NCBI GenBank assembly: GCA_000434835.1
Contig: FR881489.1
Location: 229 to 22,164, forward strand
Direction: 5' to 3'
Length of the DNA: 21,936 nucleotides
From: Clostridium sp. CAG:594
GTDB lineage: Bacteria; Bacillota_I; Bacilli_A; RF39; UBA660
In this document: positions 8,191 to 14,315 of the stretch, piece after piece
Numbering within the stretch: position 1 is the first letter of the stretch
How the letters are laid out: every line of letters starts with the position of its first letter
The notes under the pieces: generated by a model
The model's input: the letters and a program-made list of their open reading frames with translations, nothing else
Told to the model about the DNA's origin: nothing
The model's database searches: none
Translations under genes and position numbers: made by a program

Positions 8191-8716
8191 AAAAATCACC
8201 TTTCATATAAATATTATTTTCTATTTCATATCCTAAAGATGTTTCATCTCCATGACCAGGATAAAGTTTAATATTTTTATCATATTTTTTTATTAAATTA
8301 ATGCTTTTTTTCATTTCTTTTATGTTTCCAGAAGGAAGATCACATCTTCCTATACTTCCTTTAAAAATAAAATCTCCAACAAACATTACGGCCTCGTTCT
8401 TAAAGTAATAAGTTACAGCATCATCCTTGTGTCCAAAGGTCTTTATTATTTCAAAGGAAAAAGGACCTATCATCTCATTTTTACTGCTAGTATAATCTAT
8501 CTTACAAACATTATATTTTTTAATACAATCCTCTAACGCTCCTATGTGATCTTCGTGGTAGTGAGTAATTAAAATAGCAAGCACTTCTTTTTCTCCTACT
8601 AATTCTTCTATTTTATAAAAGTCATCCCCAGGATCTACTATAAGACATTTATCACCCTTTGATATAACATAACAATTTTCTTCTAAATAGCCTGTTTTTA
8701 CGCATCTAATTATCAT
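8183..8716 (-). CDS. Metallo-beta-lactamase-fold hydrolase, glyoxalase II-like
   Basis: Small cytosolic zinc hydrolase (177 residues; this short form resembles the YqgX/GloB-like group). The binuclear metal site is complete: H52, H54, D56 and H57 in THYHEDHIG, H96 in FGHKDD, D115 in FVGDFIF, and H155 in LYPGHGDET. DLPSGN is also common in the group. The true substrate is unknown; a thioester such as S-lactoyl-thiol is the usual guess. Its ribosome site (AAAGGAGAT) lies within the end of the upstream gene, one base separates the two genes, and its own end overlaps yvcK, so co-transcription and coupling are likely. Confidence 0.88.
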   Translation of the reverse strand: MIIRCVKTGYLEENCYVISKGDKCLIVDPGDDFYKIEELVGEKEVLAILITHYHEDHIGALEDCIKKYNVCKIDYTSSKNEMIGPFSFEIIKTFGHKDDAVTYYFKNEAVMFVGDFIFKGSIGRCDLPSGNIKEMKKSINLIKKYDKNIKLYPGHGDETSLGYEIENNIYMKGDFYE

Positions 8717-8717
8717 A

Positions 8718-9167
8718 TTATATCTCCTTTATTATCGCTTCATAAAGTAAGTCAACTAAGTAGTTGCTAGCTTCTAAATTATATTTATTAACAAGCCTAT
8801 CAAACACGTCATCACTCATATCTAAATTAAGATATTTAAAGATAGATTCCTTTTTATTATCAAATTCTTCTAAATAATTTCTAGTATAAGAATTATCAAT
8901 TATTAAAAGTGGTAAATCACCTATAAACTTCTTAAAGTTTTTCATAAGAGTCTTTGTTGTCTTAACATACTTAAAAGAATCATTATCATAATTAGTCATA
9001 TTAAGTATGTCTGGAATCTTTATTTTATTTTTATCTAATCTATAATCAAATCTATCTTCTAATTTTATTCCATTTATTTTAAGTGCAGAAAGTTGTGCTA
9101 CATCACCACCAGAAACCTTTGTTGGAATAATTTCTAATATTATATATCTTTCTTTATTTAAATCCAT
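8718..9167 (-). CDS. DnaQ-fold (DEDD) protein lacking catalytic residues
   Basis: A 149-residue soluble protein whose outline matches a DnaQ/PolC-type 3'-5' exonuclease. The N-terminal strand YIILEIIPTKVSGGDVAQLS sits where active enzymes have FxxxDxETTGLSP..dxIiEIG. KINGIKLEDRFDYRL and IPDILNMT follow as in that family, then LMKNFKKFIGDLPLLIIDNS where active enzymes have F..Fi.d..lvaHNa.FD. The DxE pair is E-x-I, the second-motif Asp is missing, and no clear H-x4-D is present, so exonuclease activity is unlikely. This assignment is by eye and moderate. It heads the operon with the MBL hydrolase and yvcK. The ATG at 9165-9167 follows AAGAAGGT. A binding role is inference. Confidence 0.6.
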   Translation of the reverse strand: MDLNKERYIILEIIPTKVSGGDVAQLSALKINGIKLEDRFDYRLDKNKIKIPDILNMTNYDNDSFKYVKTTKTLMKNFKKFIGDLPLLIIDNSYTRNYLEEFDNKKESIFKYLNLDMSDDVFDRLVNKYNLEASNYLVDLLYEAIIKEI

Positions 9168-9195
9168 TTTATACCTTCTTTCTTACCCAAATACA

Positions 9196-9224
9196 ATTGT
9201 ATAATTAATAACTTTTTAAGTCAA
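9196..9224 (-). promoter_or_regulatory. Promoter of the DnaQ-like/MBL/yvcK operon
   Basis: On the minus strand, TTGACT (9219-9224), a 17-base spacer, then TACAAT (9196-9201). The -10 lies within a 12-base perfect palindrome (9191-9202, ATACAATTGTAT), which could also be a small operator. Confidence 0.65.
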
Positions 9225-9276
9225 CTAGGATAAATATATGATTTAATTCCATATTATTTAAAGAAAGGAGATTAAT

Positions 9277-9810
9277 ATGTCACTTAAAAAACTAAAAATA
9301 CTAGGTGTTATAATGGCGTTTTTACTTTGTTTTCCACTTCACTTTTTGTATGATAAAATACCAAGTTTTATAACAAGTATAATATCACCTGTTAATGAAA
9401 GTATTTGGGAGCATATGAAAATACTTTTTGGAAGTATACTATTTTCTGGAGTTATTCAAAAAATAATAGTTAAAGTAAAACATTTAAATTATAAAAATGT
9501 CTGTATATCTAATGTTATAGCAAGTATATCTTCCATACCAATTTTCTTGATTTTTTACCTTCCGATATATAGTTTAATAGGAGAAAAAATTTTAATTACA
9601 ATACTTTTAATGCTTATAACAATCATAATATCACAGCTAATAACAATTAGTATAATAAACATGAAAAAGGATTTAAAATTGGAAAAAGCATCTATTTTAT
9701 TTATAATAATAATTTACCTAATACTTACTTATCTTACGTATAATCCGTTAAAGTACGAACTATTTAAAGATCCCATAAATAATATTTACGGCATAAAAAA
9801 AGAGAGCTAG
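9277..9810 (+). CDS. Polytopic membrane protein, DUF6512-like
   Basis: A 177-residue integral membrane protein with about five hydrophobic segments (roughly 7-25, 50-65, 80-100, 103-125, 138-155). The loop SPVNESIWEHMK (37-48) is what I remember as the signature of the DUF6512 family in Bacillota; the function of that family is not known to me. The ATG at 9277 has AAAGGAGAT before it. It stands alone on the plus strand, diverging from the DnaQ-like operon and converging on the DUF2238-like gene, with a shared terminator at its end. The C-terminus (IKKES) is encoded within that terminator stem. Confidence 0.75.
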   Translation: MSLKKLKILGVIMAFLLCFPLHFLYDKIPSFITSIISPVNESIWEHMKILFGSILFSGVIQKIIVKVKHLNYKNVCISNVIASISSIPIFLIFYLPIYSLIGEKILITILLMLITIIISQLITISIINMKKDLKLEKASILFIIIIYLILTYLTYNPLKYELFKDPINNIYGIKKES

Positions 9811-9845
9811 TGCTTAATTACTTTAAGTCACTAACTACTCTTTTT
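9797..9845. terminator. Bidirectional terminator between convergent membrane genes
   Basis: AAAAAGAG (9797-9804) pairs with CTCTTTTT (9838-9845), and AGCTAGTG (9805-9812) pairs with CACTAACT (9829-9836) with one mismatch. Both stop codons lie in the hairpin. T-runs occur in both directions. Confidence 0.7.
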
Positions 9846-10420
9846 AAAAATCCATTTTTTGCTATTTTATTTTCTACTAAGTAAGAAATGCTAACTATAA
9901 GACTACCTAAAAACGCAATTAACATATCTTCCATTGTATCACGCACTCCTGTATCAAGAGAATGCTGAACGTTCATGCCAAAGAATGTATCCGCTCCAAA
10001 TTCTAAAAATTCCCAAATAGAGGCAATCATAAGTGTAAATGATATTATAAATAAAAAGTTAAATCCTCTATTTTTTTCTTTATATATTCCAAACCAATCT
10101 AATACAACAAGTGCTAAAATAGATGTTAAAACGCCAGATAAAAAATGAGTGAATAAGTCATACCACCAAACTTTGTTATATAAATTAACAACACTCCCTA
10201 TAAACTGTGCAAGTATTATAAAGATAACGTAAACTAATTCCATTGCAGAAGTTATTTTTATTTTAAATAATTTACTAAATATTCTTGGAAGAAGTAGTAC
10301 TAAAGGAATAGTTATATCCCCAAGTAATCTATCATATGAGCCTACGTTTAAATCTCTAACAAAGAAACAAGCCGCTGCAAGTGAACATAAAAATATTAAT
10401 ACGTTATTTAATTTCTTCAT
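9818..10420 (-). CDS. Membrane protein, DUF2238 (YjdF)-like
   Basis: A 200-residue membrane protein with about five or six hydrophobic helices. The motifs WYDLFTHFLSG (about 84-94), SIWEFLEFGADTFFG (about 133-147) and the TGVRDTMEDM stretch (about 157-166) carry conserved acidic and His residues within membrane helices, typical of the DUF2238/YjdF-like family, whose biochemical role I do not know. It overlaps the upstream 122-residue gene by four bases (ATGA-type junction), so it is coupled to it, and both follow galE. The C-terminal residues lie in the shared terminator with the gene at 9277. Confidence 0.75.
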   Translation of the reverse strand: MKKLNNVLIFLCSLAAACFFVRDLNVGSYDRLLGDITIPLVLLLPRIFSKLFKIKITSAMELVYVIFIILAQFIGSVVNLYNKVWWYDLFTHFLSGVLTSILALVVLDWFGIYKEKNRGFNFLFIISFTLMIASIWEFLEFGADTFFGMNVQHSLDTGVRDTMEDMLIAFLGSLIVSISYLVENKIAKNGFLKRVVSDLK

Positions 10421-10785
10421 ATAAGCCTACCTTCAAAGTCATCTAATTTATTATAAATATCTTCTAATGAATCATCCTTATAATTTGATAATTTATTTTT
10501 AAATAAATTAGAAATCTTAATTTTAAAATCTTCTAAATCGTCAAAGAAATTATGTTCTTTTTCTATCACACCAAATTCTTCAAGTAATACTTTTTTGCTA
10601 TCTTTTTTACTATTTATAGAAGTATTTTCTAATTTTTCTTTAATAACTTCCTCAACTACCAAAATAACATTCCAAAAATTATCTTTATCTATTTCTAAGT
10701 CATTTAAATGTTCAATAAATTTATCATAATCATTTTTATTTAAACTAGTTTTCAAAGATTTTTTTAAACTTTCCATTGATATCAT
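10417..10785 (-). CDS. Hypothetical helical protein downstream of galE
   Basis: A soluble, Lys/Asp/Glu-rich 122-residue protein that I do not recognise. It is predicted almost entirely alpha-helical, with no membrane, signal or metal motif. The ATG at 10783-10785 has an AGGTGA ribosome site located across the end of galE, eight bases separate the two genes, and its end overlaps the DUF2238-like gene by four bases. It is therefore the middle gene of a galE operon. A second in-frame ATG three codons later is possible but lacks the good ribosome site spacing. Confidence 0.75.
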   Translation of the reverse strand: MISMESLKKSLKTSLNKNDYDKFIEHLNDLEIDKDNFWNVILVVEEVIKEKLENTSINSKKDSKKVLLEEFGVIEKEHNFFDDLEDFKIKISNLFKNKLSNYKDDSLEDIYNKLDDFEGRLI

Positions 10786-10793
10786 AAAATCAC

Positions 10794-11789
10794 CTAATCC
10801 TTCTTAACAAAATTATATGCATCACGGCACATTTCATTAATATCTTTTTCTGCTTTCCAACCTAACTTTTCATAAGCATATGATGGATCTGCATAACAAG
10901 CATCAATATCTCCTGGACGTCTTTCTTTTATTTCATATTTAACATCAACTTTATTTACATTCATAAATGTATTTACTAATTCAAGAACACTATATCCATT
11001 ACCAGTACCAAGATTATAGCAATCACATCCTGTCGTTTTTAATATCTTATCTATTGCCTTAACGTGTCCTTTAGCTAAATCAACAACGTGAATATAGTCT
11101 CTAACACCAGTTCCATCTTTTGTATCATAGTCGTTACCAAATATTCCAAGACACTTAAGTTCCCCAGTTGCAACCTTAATTATATATGGCATCAAATTGT
11201 TTGGAATACCATTTGGATTTTCTCCTAAAAGACCTGACTTATGTGCTCCAATCGGATTAAAATATCTAAGTATTGCAATACTCCAGTTATTATCAGCCTT
11301 ATATAAGTCCTTTAATATTCTTTCTATCATAAGTTTTGTTGTTCCGTATGGATTTGTTGTACTAAGAGGAAAATCCTCTTTTATTGGAAGTGATTTAGGT
11401 TTTCCATAAACCGTTGCAGAAGATGAAAACGCAATTTTTTTAACGTTAAATAAATCTGCAACCTCAAGTAAGCTTAACGTAGAATCCAAGTTGTTACGGT
11501 AATACATAAGCGGTTTTAAAACTGATTCGCCAACTGCTTTGTAACCTGCAAAATGTATTATTGCATCTATTTTGTTTTCTTTAAATATTTTTATTAAAGC
11601 TTTTTTATCACATACGTCATTTTCATAAAAAGCAACCTTTTTACCTGTTATTTTTTCAATGTATGATACTACTTCTTTTTTTGAGTTTGATAAATTATCA
11701 ACAATTACAACATCATATCCCGCATCAAGAAGTTCAACGCAAGTATGACTTCCTATAAATCCTGTTCCACCAGTTACTAATATTTTCAT
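10794..11789 (-). CDS. galE: UDP-glucose 4-epimerase
   Basis: Cytosolic NAD-dependent epimerase interconverting UDP-glucose and UDP-galactose (or the N-acetyl forms), feeding galactose use and surface polysaccharide synthesis. The 331-residue length is normal. Visible features are the Rossmann loop VTGGTGFIGSH (5-15), the IIHFAGYKAVGES segment (77-89), catalytic Ser124 in SSSATVYG, the Y148-x3-K152 dyad in NPYGTTK, and the C-terminal RRPGDIDACYADPS that contacts UDP. The ATG at 11787-11789 has AGGAGG eight bases before it. Its promoter overlaps the terminator of the upstream acetyltransferase gene. No other Leloir gene is nearby, so the substrate (Glc/Gal versus GlcNAc/GalNAc) is open. Confidence 0.95.
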   Translation of the reverse strand: MKILVTGGTGFIGSHTCVELLDAGYDVVIVDNLSNSKKEVVSYIEKITGKKVAFYENDVCDKKALIKIFKENKIDAIIHFAGYKAVGESVLKPLMYYRNNLDSTLSLLEVADLFNVKKIAFSSSATVYGKPKSLPIKEDFPLSTTNPYGTTKLMIERILKDLYKADNNWSIAILRYFNPIGAHKSGLLGENPNGIPNNLMPYIIKVATGELKCLGIFGNDYDTKDGTGVRDYIHVVDLAKGHVKAIDKILKTTGCDCYNLGTGNGYSVLELVNTFMNVNKVDVKYEIKERRPGDIDACYADPSYAYEKLGWKAEKDINEMCRDAYNFVKKD

Positions 11790-11811
11790 TTTATAATCCT
11801 CCTATAATTTA

Positions 11812-11840
11812 ATTATACTACAAAAAAAGAATTCTATAAA
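11812..11840 (-). promoter_or_regulatory. Promoter of galE, embedded in the preceding terminator
   Basis: On the minus strand, TTTATA (11835-11840), a 17-base spacer, then TATAAT (11812-11817). The -35 is exactly the loop of the acetyltransferase terminator hairpin, and the spacer contains its 3' arm and T-run. Confidence 0.6.
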
Positions 11841-11849
11841 GAATTCTTT
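11822..11849 (-). terminator. Intrinsic terminator of the GNAT gene
   Basis: AAAGAATTC and its complement (11826-11834 and 11841-11849) form a 9-base stem with a 6-base loop, followed on the minus strand by a run of seven T residues. The gene's stop codon (11834-11836) is part of the hairpin. Confidence 0.75.
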
Positions 11850-12427
11850 ATCACTTTTAACCTTGCTGTTTTAGAAAGAAAGTCATCCTTAGTCATAATC
11901 ATTACATAGTCATCAACTAAATTACCTTTTTCATTTTTCCATGAATCTTGCTCTATCATAAATGGTTTAAATCCTAATTTTTCCATTACTCTTTTACTTC
12001 TTATGTTTCCATCAGAATATTTACATATAACGTTATCGTATCCTATGGAGAATAAAAACTCCATTACTTTTTCTAAAGCCTCAGTCATATATCCTTTATT
12101 CCAATATGATGGATGCATATTATAGGATACAAAAACGGTTTTAGTATCCAAATTTTCACCCTCAGTTAATATGTTTCCAGTTGGAATGTTATCAGCATAT
12201 ATTATCCAATCAAACATATGTCCCTTTTTTATTTTGGAATAATATTTATTTATACCACCTTTAAACCAAGCCTCTATTTTAGATAAATCTTGTTTAACTA
12301 ATTTACACTCACCATCTACGTTTTTTAGTTTGGAAAAATCATACTCATAAACCTTTAAAAAATCATTTATTTCACCCTTTTTTATTATCAAGCGATTAGT
12401 CTTTAATAAAACTGTTTCATAATTCAT
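11834..12427 (-). CDS. GNAT N-acetyltransferase, RimJ/RimL-like
   Basis: A 197-residue acetyl-CoA-dependent N-acetyltransferase of the GNAT superfamily, in the RimJ/RimL-like group that modifies protein N-termini or small amines. Visible features are the N-terminal strand LLKTNRLIIKKGEINDF, the acetyl-CoA pyrophosphate loop YWNKGYMTEAL (108-118), and NIRSKRVMEKLGFK (141-154), the typical helix before the last strand. The ATG at 12425-12427 is preceded by repeated GGT (weak ribosome site). It has a strong promoter and a leader holding a hairpin whose loop encodes a tiny open frame. Its end is a terminator. The substrate is unknown; drug acetylation is possible but nothing points to it specifically. 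Confidence 0.88.
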   Translation of the reverse strand: MNYETVLLKTNRLIIKKGEINDFLKVYEYDFSKLKNVDGECKLVKQDLSKIEAWFKGGINKYYSKIKKGHMFDWIIYADNIPTGNILTEGENLDTKTVFVSYNMHPSYWNKGYMTEALEKVMEFLFSIGYDNVICKYSDGNIRSKRVMEKLGFKPFMIEQDSWKNEKGNLVDDYVMIMTKDDFLSKTARLKVIKNSL

Positions 12428-12439
12428 AATACCACCACC

Positions 12440-12483
12440 ATAACCATACTTAATAATTAAGGCTCATTGCCATGTATGGTTAT
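12440..12483 (-). promoter_or_regulatory. Leader hairpin with a 7-codon open frame before the GNAT gene
   Basis: Perfect 10-base arms (12440-12449 and 12474-12483) flank a 24-base loop. On the minus strand the loop is exactly ATG, six sense codons and TAA (MAMSLNY). The predicted transcript start is near 12479, so only about 7 of the 10 pairs would exist in RNA. No ribosome site precedes the mini-frame. A regulatory role is inference. Confidence 0.35.
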
Positions 12484-12485
12484 TT

Positions 12486-12514
12486 ATTATAAATGTAAAA
12501 CATTCATTAATCAA
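12486..12514 (-). promoter_or_regulatory. Promoter of the GNAT gene
   Basis: On the minus strand, TTGATT (12509-12514), a 17-base spacer, then TATAAT (12486-12491). Near-consensus sigma-A type. Confidence 0.7.
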
Positions 12515-12583
12515 CAATATTTTAATTTATTTTTAATTTTTTTTGAAGTTTATAAACTAATTTGATTTTTTGAAAAAAAACAC

Positions 12584-12612
12584 TTGATTAAACGTAAATT
12601 TCTTGCTATTAT
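12584..12612 (+). promoter_or_regulatory. Promoter of tRNA-Met
   Basis: TTGATT (12584-12589), a 17-base spacer, then TATTAT (12607-12612) preceded by TGC. The predicted start is a few bases before the mature tRNA. Confidence 0.7.
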
Positions 12613-12627
12613 ATTAATGCAGTTTAT

Positions 12628-12704
12628 GGCGAGATAGCTCAGCTGGCTAGAGCGTTCGGTTCATACCCGAAAGGTCGTGGGTTCGATCCCCTCTCTCGCT
12701 ACCA
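12628..12704 (+). tRNA. tRNA-Met (CAU), elongator type
   Basis: 77 bases with encoded CCA. The acceptor stem GGCGAGA pairs with TCTCGCT (G1-U72), the D arm begins GCTCAG, the anticodon stem TTCGG/CCGAA frames loop TTCATAC with anticodon CAT at 12662-12664, and the T loop is GTTCGATCC. It closely resembles the Bacillus elongator tRNA-Met. It lacks the C1-A72 mismatch and the three G-C anticodon pairs of an initiator. Assignment as tRNA-Ile2 (lysidine) cannot be fully excluded. Confidence 0.95.
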
Positions 12705-12713
12705 ATTGTAAAT

Positions 12714-12748
12714 AACTAGATGACTTCCATCTAGTTTTTATTTTTTTA
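12714..12748 (+). terminator. Terminator of tRNA-Met
   Basis: AACTAGATG and CATCTAGTT (12714-12722, 12728-12736) form a 9-base stem with a 5-base loop, followed by a T-rich tract. Confidence 0.8.
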
Positions 12749-12751
12749 TAA

Positions 12752-12815
12752 ACGACCTTTCGTAAAAAAGCACTTGATAGCAAAATTAGTTTATGACATG
12801 ATGTAGCTAGATGAA
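12752..12815 (+). repeat. Decayed fragments of the tRNA-Met locus
   Basis: Positions 12752-12762 are an exact 11-base inverted copy of tRNA-Met 12668-12678 (3' anticodon stem into the variable loop). Next, 12763-12778 repeats the A-run plus CACTTGAT found at 12573-12588 before the tRNA. AGTTTATG at 12788-12795 repeats the eight bases at 12621-12628 at the tRNA start, followed by weaker similarity (GAT, AGCT). This looks like a rearranged, decayed partial duplication. Hand comparison only. Confidence 0.45.
12774..12802 (+). promoter_or_regulatory. Possible promoter of a small RNA
   Basis: TTGATA (12774-12779), a 17-base spacer, then CATGAT (12797-12802) with a TGA extension. The -35 comes from the decayed copy of the tRNA-Met leader. 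Confidence 0.35.
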
Positions 12816-12894
12816 GGATGCATATAATTCATTATTTGAATGTCCACTTAAAATCATTTAAAGGACATCAGCCTAAAGCTGGTGTATATTTTTT
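12809..12894 (+). ncRNA. Candidate small RNA ending in a terminator
   Basis: Between the possible promoter at 12774-12802 and the terminator at 12865-12894 lies about 85 bases with no coding frame. TGTCC (12841-12845) can pair with GGACA (12863-12867), which shares three bases with the terminator stem, so two alternative folds are possible. No known RNA family is recognised. The start is predicted from promoter spacing only. Confidence 0.35.
12865..12894 (+). terminator. Orphan intrinsic terminator
   Basis: ACATCAGC (12865-12872) and GCTGGTGT (12878-12885) form an 8-base stem (one G-U) with a 5-base loop, followed by ATATTTTTT. It has no plus-strand gene before it other than the terminated tRNA-Met. 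Confidence 0.6.
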
Positions 12895-13044
12895 ATAACT
12901 ATTATTATTGCTAATAAGAGTGATAAAATTATGGCAACATAACGAAGTACTTTAATAACAAAGATTTGCTTTTTAATAATACTATCTTCTATTCTTTCAT
13001 AGAATAAGAAAAAACACCCAATATATAAATGTTCCTGGCCTCAT
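12873..13044 (-). pseudogene. Frameshifted small membrane-protein gene
   Basis: The ATG at 13042-13044 opens a frame (MRPGTFIYWVFFLIL) that stops at a TGA after 15 codons. Removing one T from the T6 run (A6 at 13009-13014 on the plus strand) joins it to a frame that reads on to a TAG at 12873-12875. The joined product would have 56 residues: a hydrophobic start, a charged middle (YERIEDSIIKKQ) and a transmembrane helix (VAIILSLLLAIIIVI). The minus strand carries a possible promoter upstream (TTTACA, 17 bases, TAATAT, near 13080-13112). The ribosome site is weak. It could be a recent homopolymer frameshift, a sequencing error or programmed slippage. I do not recognise the product. Confidence 0.4.
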
Positions 13045-13118
13045 GTTATCACAACTTTAAAAATTAAAAAAATTCTATTTTACATTATATTATTAAAAAA
13101 TCCGTTTTCTGTAAAATT
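12895..13118. other. Intergenic stretch after the candidate small RNA
   Basis: Very AT-rich sequence holding the frameshifted minus-strand small membrane frame (12873-13044) and its possible promoter near 13080-13112. Beyond that I see no intact gene, RNA or repeat on either strand. Confidence 0.5.
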
Positions 13119-13147
13119 TTAACAAATTAAAGAAAATGTACTATAAT
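13119..13147 (+). promoter_or_regulatory. Promoter of the DUF4186 gene
   Basis: TTAACA (13119-13124), a 17-base spacer, then a perfect TATAAT (13142-13147), giving a short leader before the ribosome site. Confidence 0.75.
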
Positions 13148-13166
13148 TTAAACAGAGGTAATTATT

Positions 13167-13523
13167 ATGACTTATAAGGACGTATTAGACAATTTATCAA
13201 AATCTAAATTCAGAAGTAGCTTTCATTTAAGAAAGTACATGATTAGTTATATAGATGAAAAAGGTTTTAAAAAAATAAAAGAACACGCATATGATTTCAT
13301 AACAAAAAGGCTTGCTCCAAAGGACATACCAAACGATGGAAAACAAACTCCTATGAAAGGTCATCCTGTTTTTATTGCACAACATGCCTGTGCTTGTTGT
13401 TGCCGCGGATGTTTAGAAAAGTGGCATAAAATTCCAAAAGACAGAGATTTAACCAAAAAAGAAATTAATTACATCGTAAACTTACTTATGCTGTGGATAA
13501 AAAAGGAATATGAACAATTATAA
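13167..13523 (+). CDS. DUF4186 family protein
   Basis: A 118-residue soluble protein whose centre matches DUF4186: DGKQTPMKGHPVFIAQHA (57-74) followed by CACCCRGCLEKWH (75-87). The Cys/His-rich block could bind a metal, and the block is almost invariant in the family as I remember it; no function is established that I know of. The C-terminus (INYIVNLLMLWI) is an amphipathic helix. The ATG at 13167 has AGAGGT before it and a near-consensus promoter. It converges on the 116-residue gene; the coding ends overlap by six bases and both form a shared terminator. Confidence 0.88.
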   Translation: MTYKDVLDNLSKSKFRSSFHLRKYMISYIDEKGFKKIKEHAYDFITKRLAPKDIPNDGKQTPMKGHPVFIAQHACACCCRGCLEKWHKIPKDRDLTKKEINYIVNLLMLWIKKEYEQL

Positions 13524-13538
13524 ATTCATATTCCTTTT
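13501..13538. terminator. Bidirectional terminator in overlapping coding ends
   Basis: A perfect 14-base inverted repeat (13501-13514 and 13525-13538) with a 10-base loop that holds both stop codons. A- and T-runs on the two sides suit both directions. Confidence 0.8.
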
Positions 13539-13868
13539 AATATTATCTATTTCAGTTTGCATAGCACGAACCATTTTCTCTAGCATAACAATGGTTTCAT
13601 TATCGGGCGTATCGCTTGGTGAACTATTACTACTAGAACCAGAAAAAGTATCAGCGTTATTTCTGCCTGTTTCAGTAGATTCTTTAGGCTCTAGTCCCCT
13701 CTCTTGCATTACCGCTCTATAAAAAGCGTTGGTAGATAAAACTTGTGCAACAAGCATTAGCCAGTTACCAACAGCATTTTGTTCATTTGCAGTCATATCA
13801 TCAATTAATATGTAACCAACTACTACCGCACTTAAAGAAAATAATTTAGGAGGAACATTTGGTAACAA
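13518..13868 (-). CDS. Hypothetical membrane-associated protein with a Ser-rich linker
   Basis: A 116-residue protein that resembles small conserved proteins of Bacillota, but I cannot name a family. The N-terminal half (PPKLFSLSAVVVGYILIDD, then ANEQNAVGNWLMLVAQVLSTNAFY) has two hydrophobic stretches that could be membrane helices. It is followed by a low-complexity Ser/Asn/Pro linker (about 63-90) and a short coiled-coil tail (VMLEKMVRAMQTEIDNIKR). The start is TTG at 13866-13868, supported by an excellent ribosome site (GAGGAGGG, eight bases upstream). No ATG alternative fits the conserved N-terminus. A weak TATAAT lies at 13893-13898. Its end overlaps the DUF4186 gene inside the shared terminator. 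Confidence 0.75.
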   Translation of the reverse strand: MLPNVPPKLFSLSAVVVGYILIDDMTANEQNAVGNWLMLVAQVLSTNAFYRAVMQERGLEPKESTETGRNNADTFSGSSSNSSPSDTPDNETIVMLEKMVRAMQTEIDNIKRNMNL

Positions 13869-13914
13869 AATAAAATCCCTCCTCGTTATTTAATTATATT
13901 CAAAAACATCATAA

Positions 13915-14298
13915 TTAATTAAATGCAAGTTCAACATCTAAATTCTCATCTTTAAATGCTATATATAAAAATATTATGCCACTTATCAAGACAAGAAAAG
14001 AACCTAAAAACGATAAATAAGTTAAATCTTTCTTACTTTTAGAATCACTTTGCTTTAGCTTTAAAATATCATCATATGAACTTTTTGTAAAATAGAAATA
14101 CACCACTAATAAGATAGTAAAAATAAGAACCATTAAACGTCGATATTTTTCCTTACTTTTTAAATCTCTAGTTATAAAATATTTTCTTTCTACGTTGTTA
14201 GAATACCAACTAATTATTATGATTCCTATATATAAAAGCCATATATAATCTTCAGTTTTAAGTTCATCTAATTTTTCTTTTAACTCATTACCATTCAT
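13915..14298 (-). CDS. Hypothetical membrane protein with three helices
   Basis: A 127-residue protein of unknown family with three hydrophobic segments: YIWLLYIGIIIISWY (about 18-32), LMVLIFTILLVVYFYF (about 55-70) and LSFLGSFLVLISGIIFLYIAF (about 94-114). Basic loops lie between them (RKYFITRDLKSKEKYRR). The ATG at 14296-14298 lacks a recognisable Shine-Dalgarno sequence, which is unusual here. It starts 17 bases after the SDR gene, so translation may be coupled. A TATAAT lies five bases upstream of the ATG, raising the possibility of leaderless expression, but no -35 supports it. Real gene status is likely from length and membrane pattern. Confidence 0.65.
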   Translation of the reverse strand: MNGNELKEKLDELKTEDYIWLLYIGIIIISWYSNNVERKYFITRDLKSKEKYRRLMVLIFTILLVVYFYFTKSSYDDILKLKQSDSKSKKDLTYLSFLGSFLVLISGIIFLYIAFKDENLDVELAFN

Positions 14299-14315
14299 AC
14301 TTAATTATATGATAA

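Noticed and set aside
12705..13166. Integrated element or attachment site at the tRNA-Met 3' end
   Set aside because: No direct repeat of the tRNA 3' end, no integrase and no cargo genes; the repeats seen match the leader and the anticodon arm instead.
13510..13722. 70-codon plus-strand frame opposite the 116-residue gene
   Set aside because: It starts inside the shared terminator and is the complement of the Ser-rich linker; there is no independent evidence for it.
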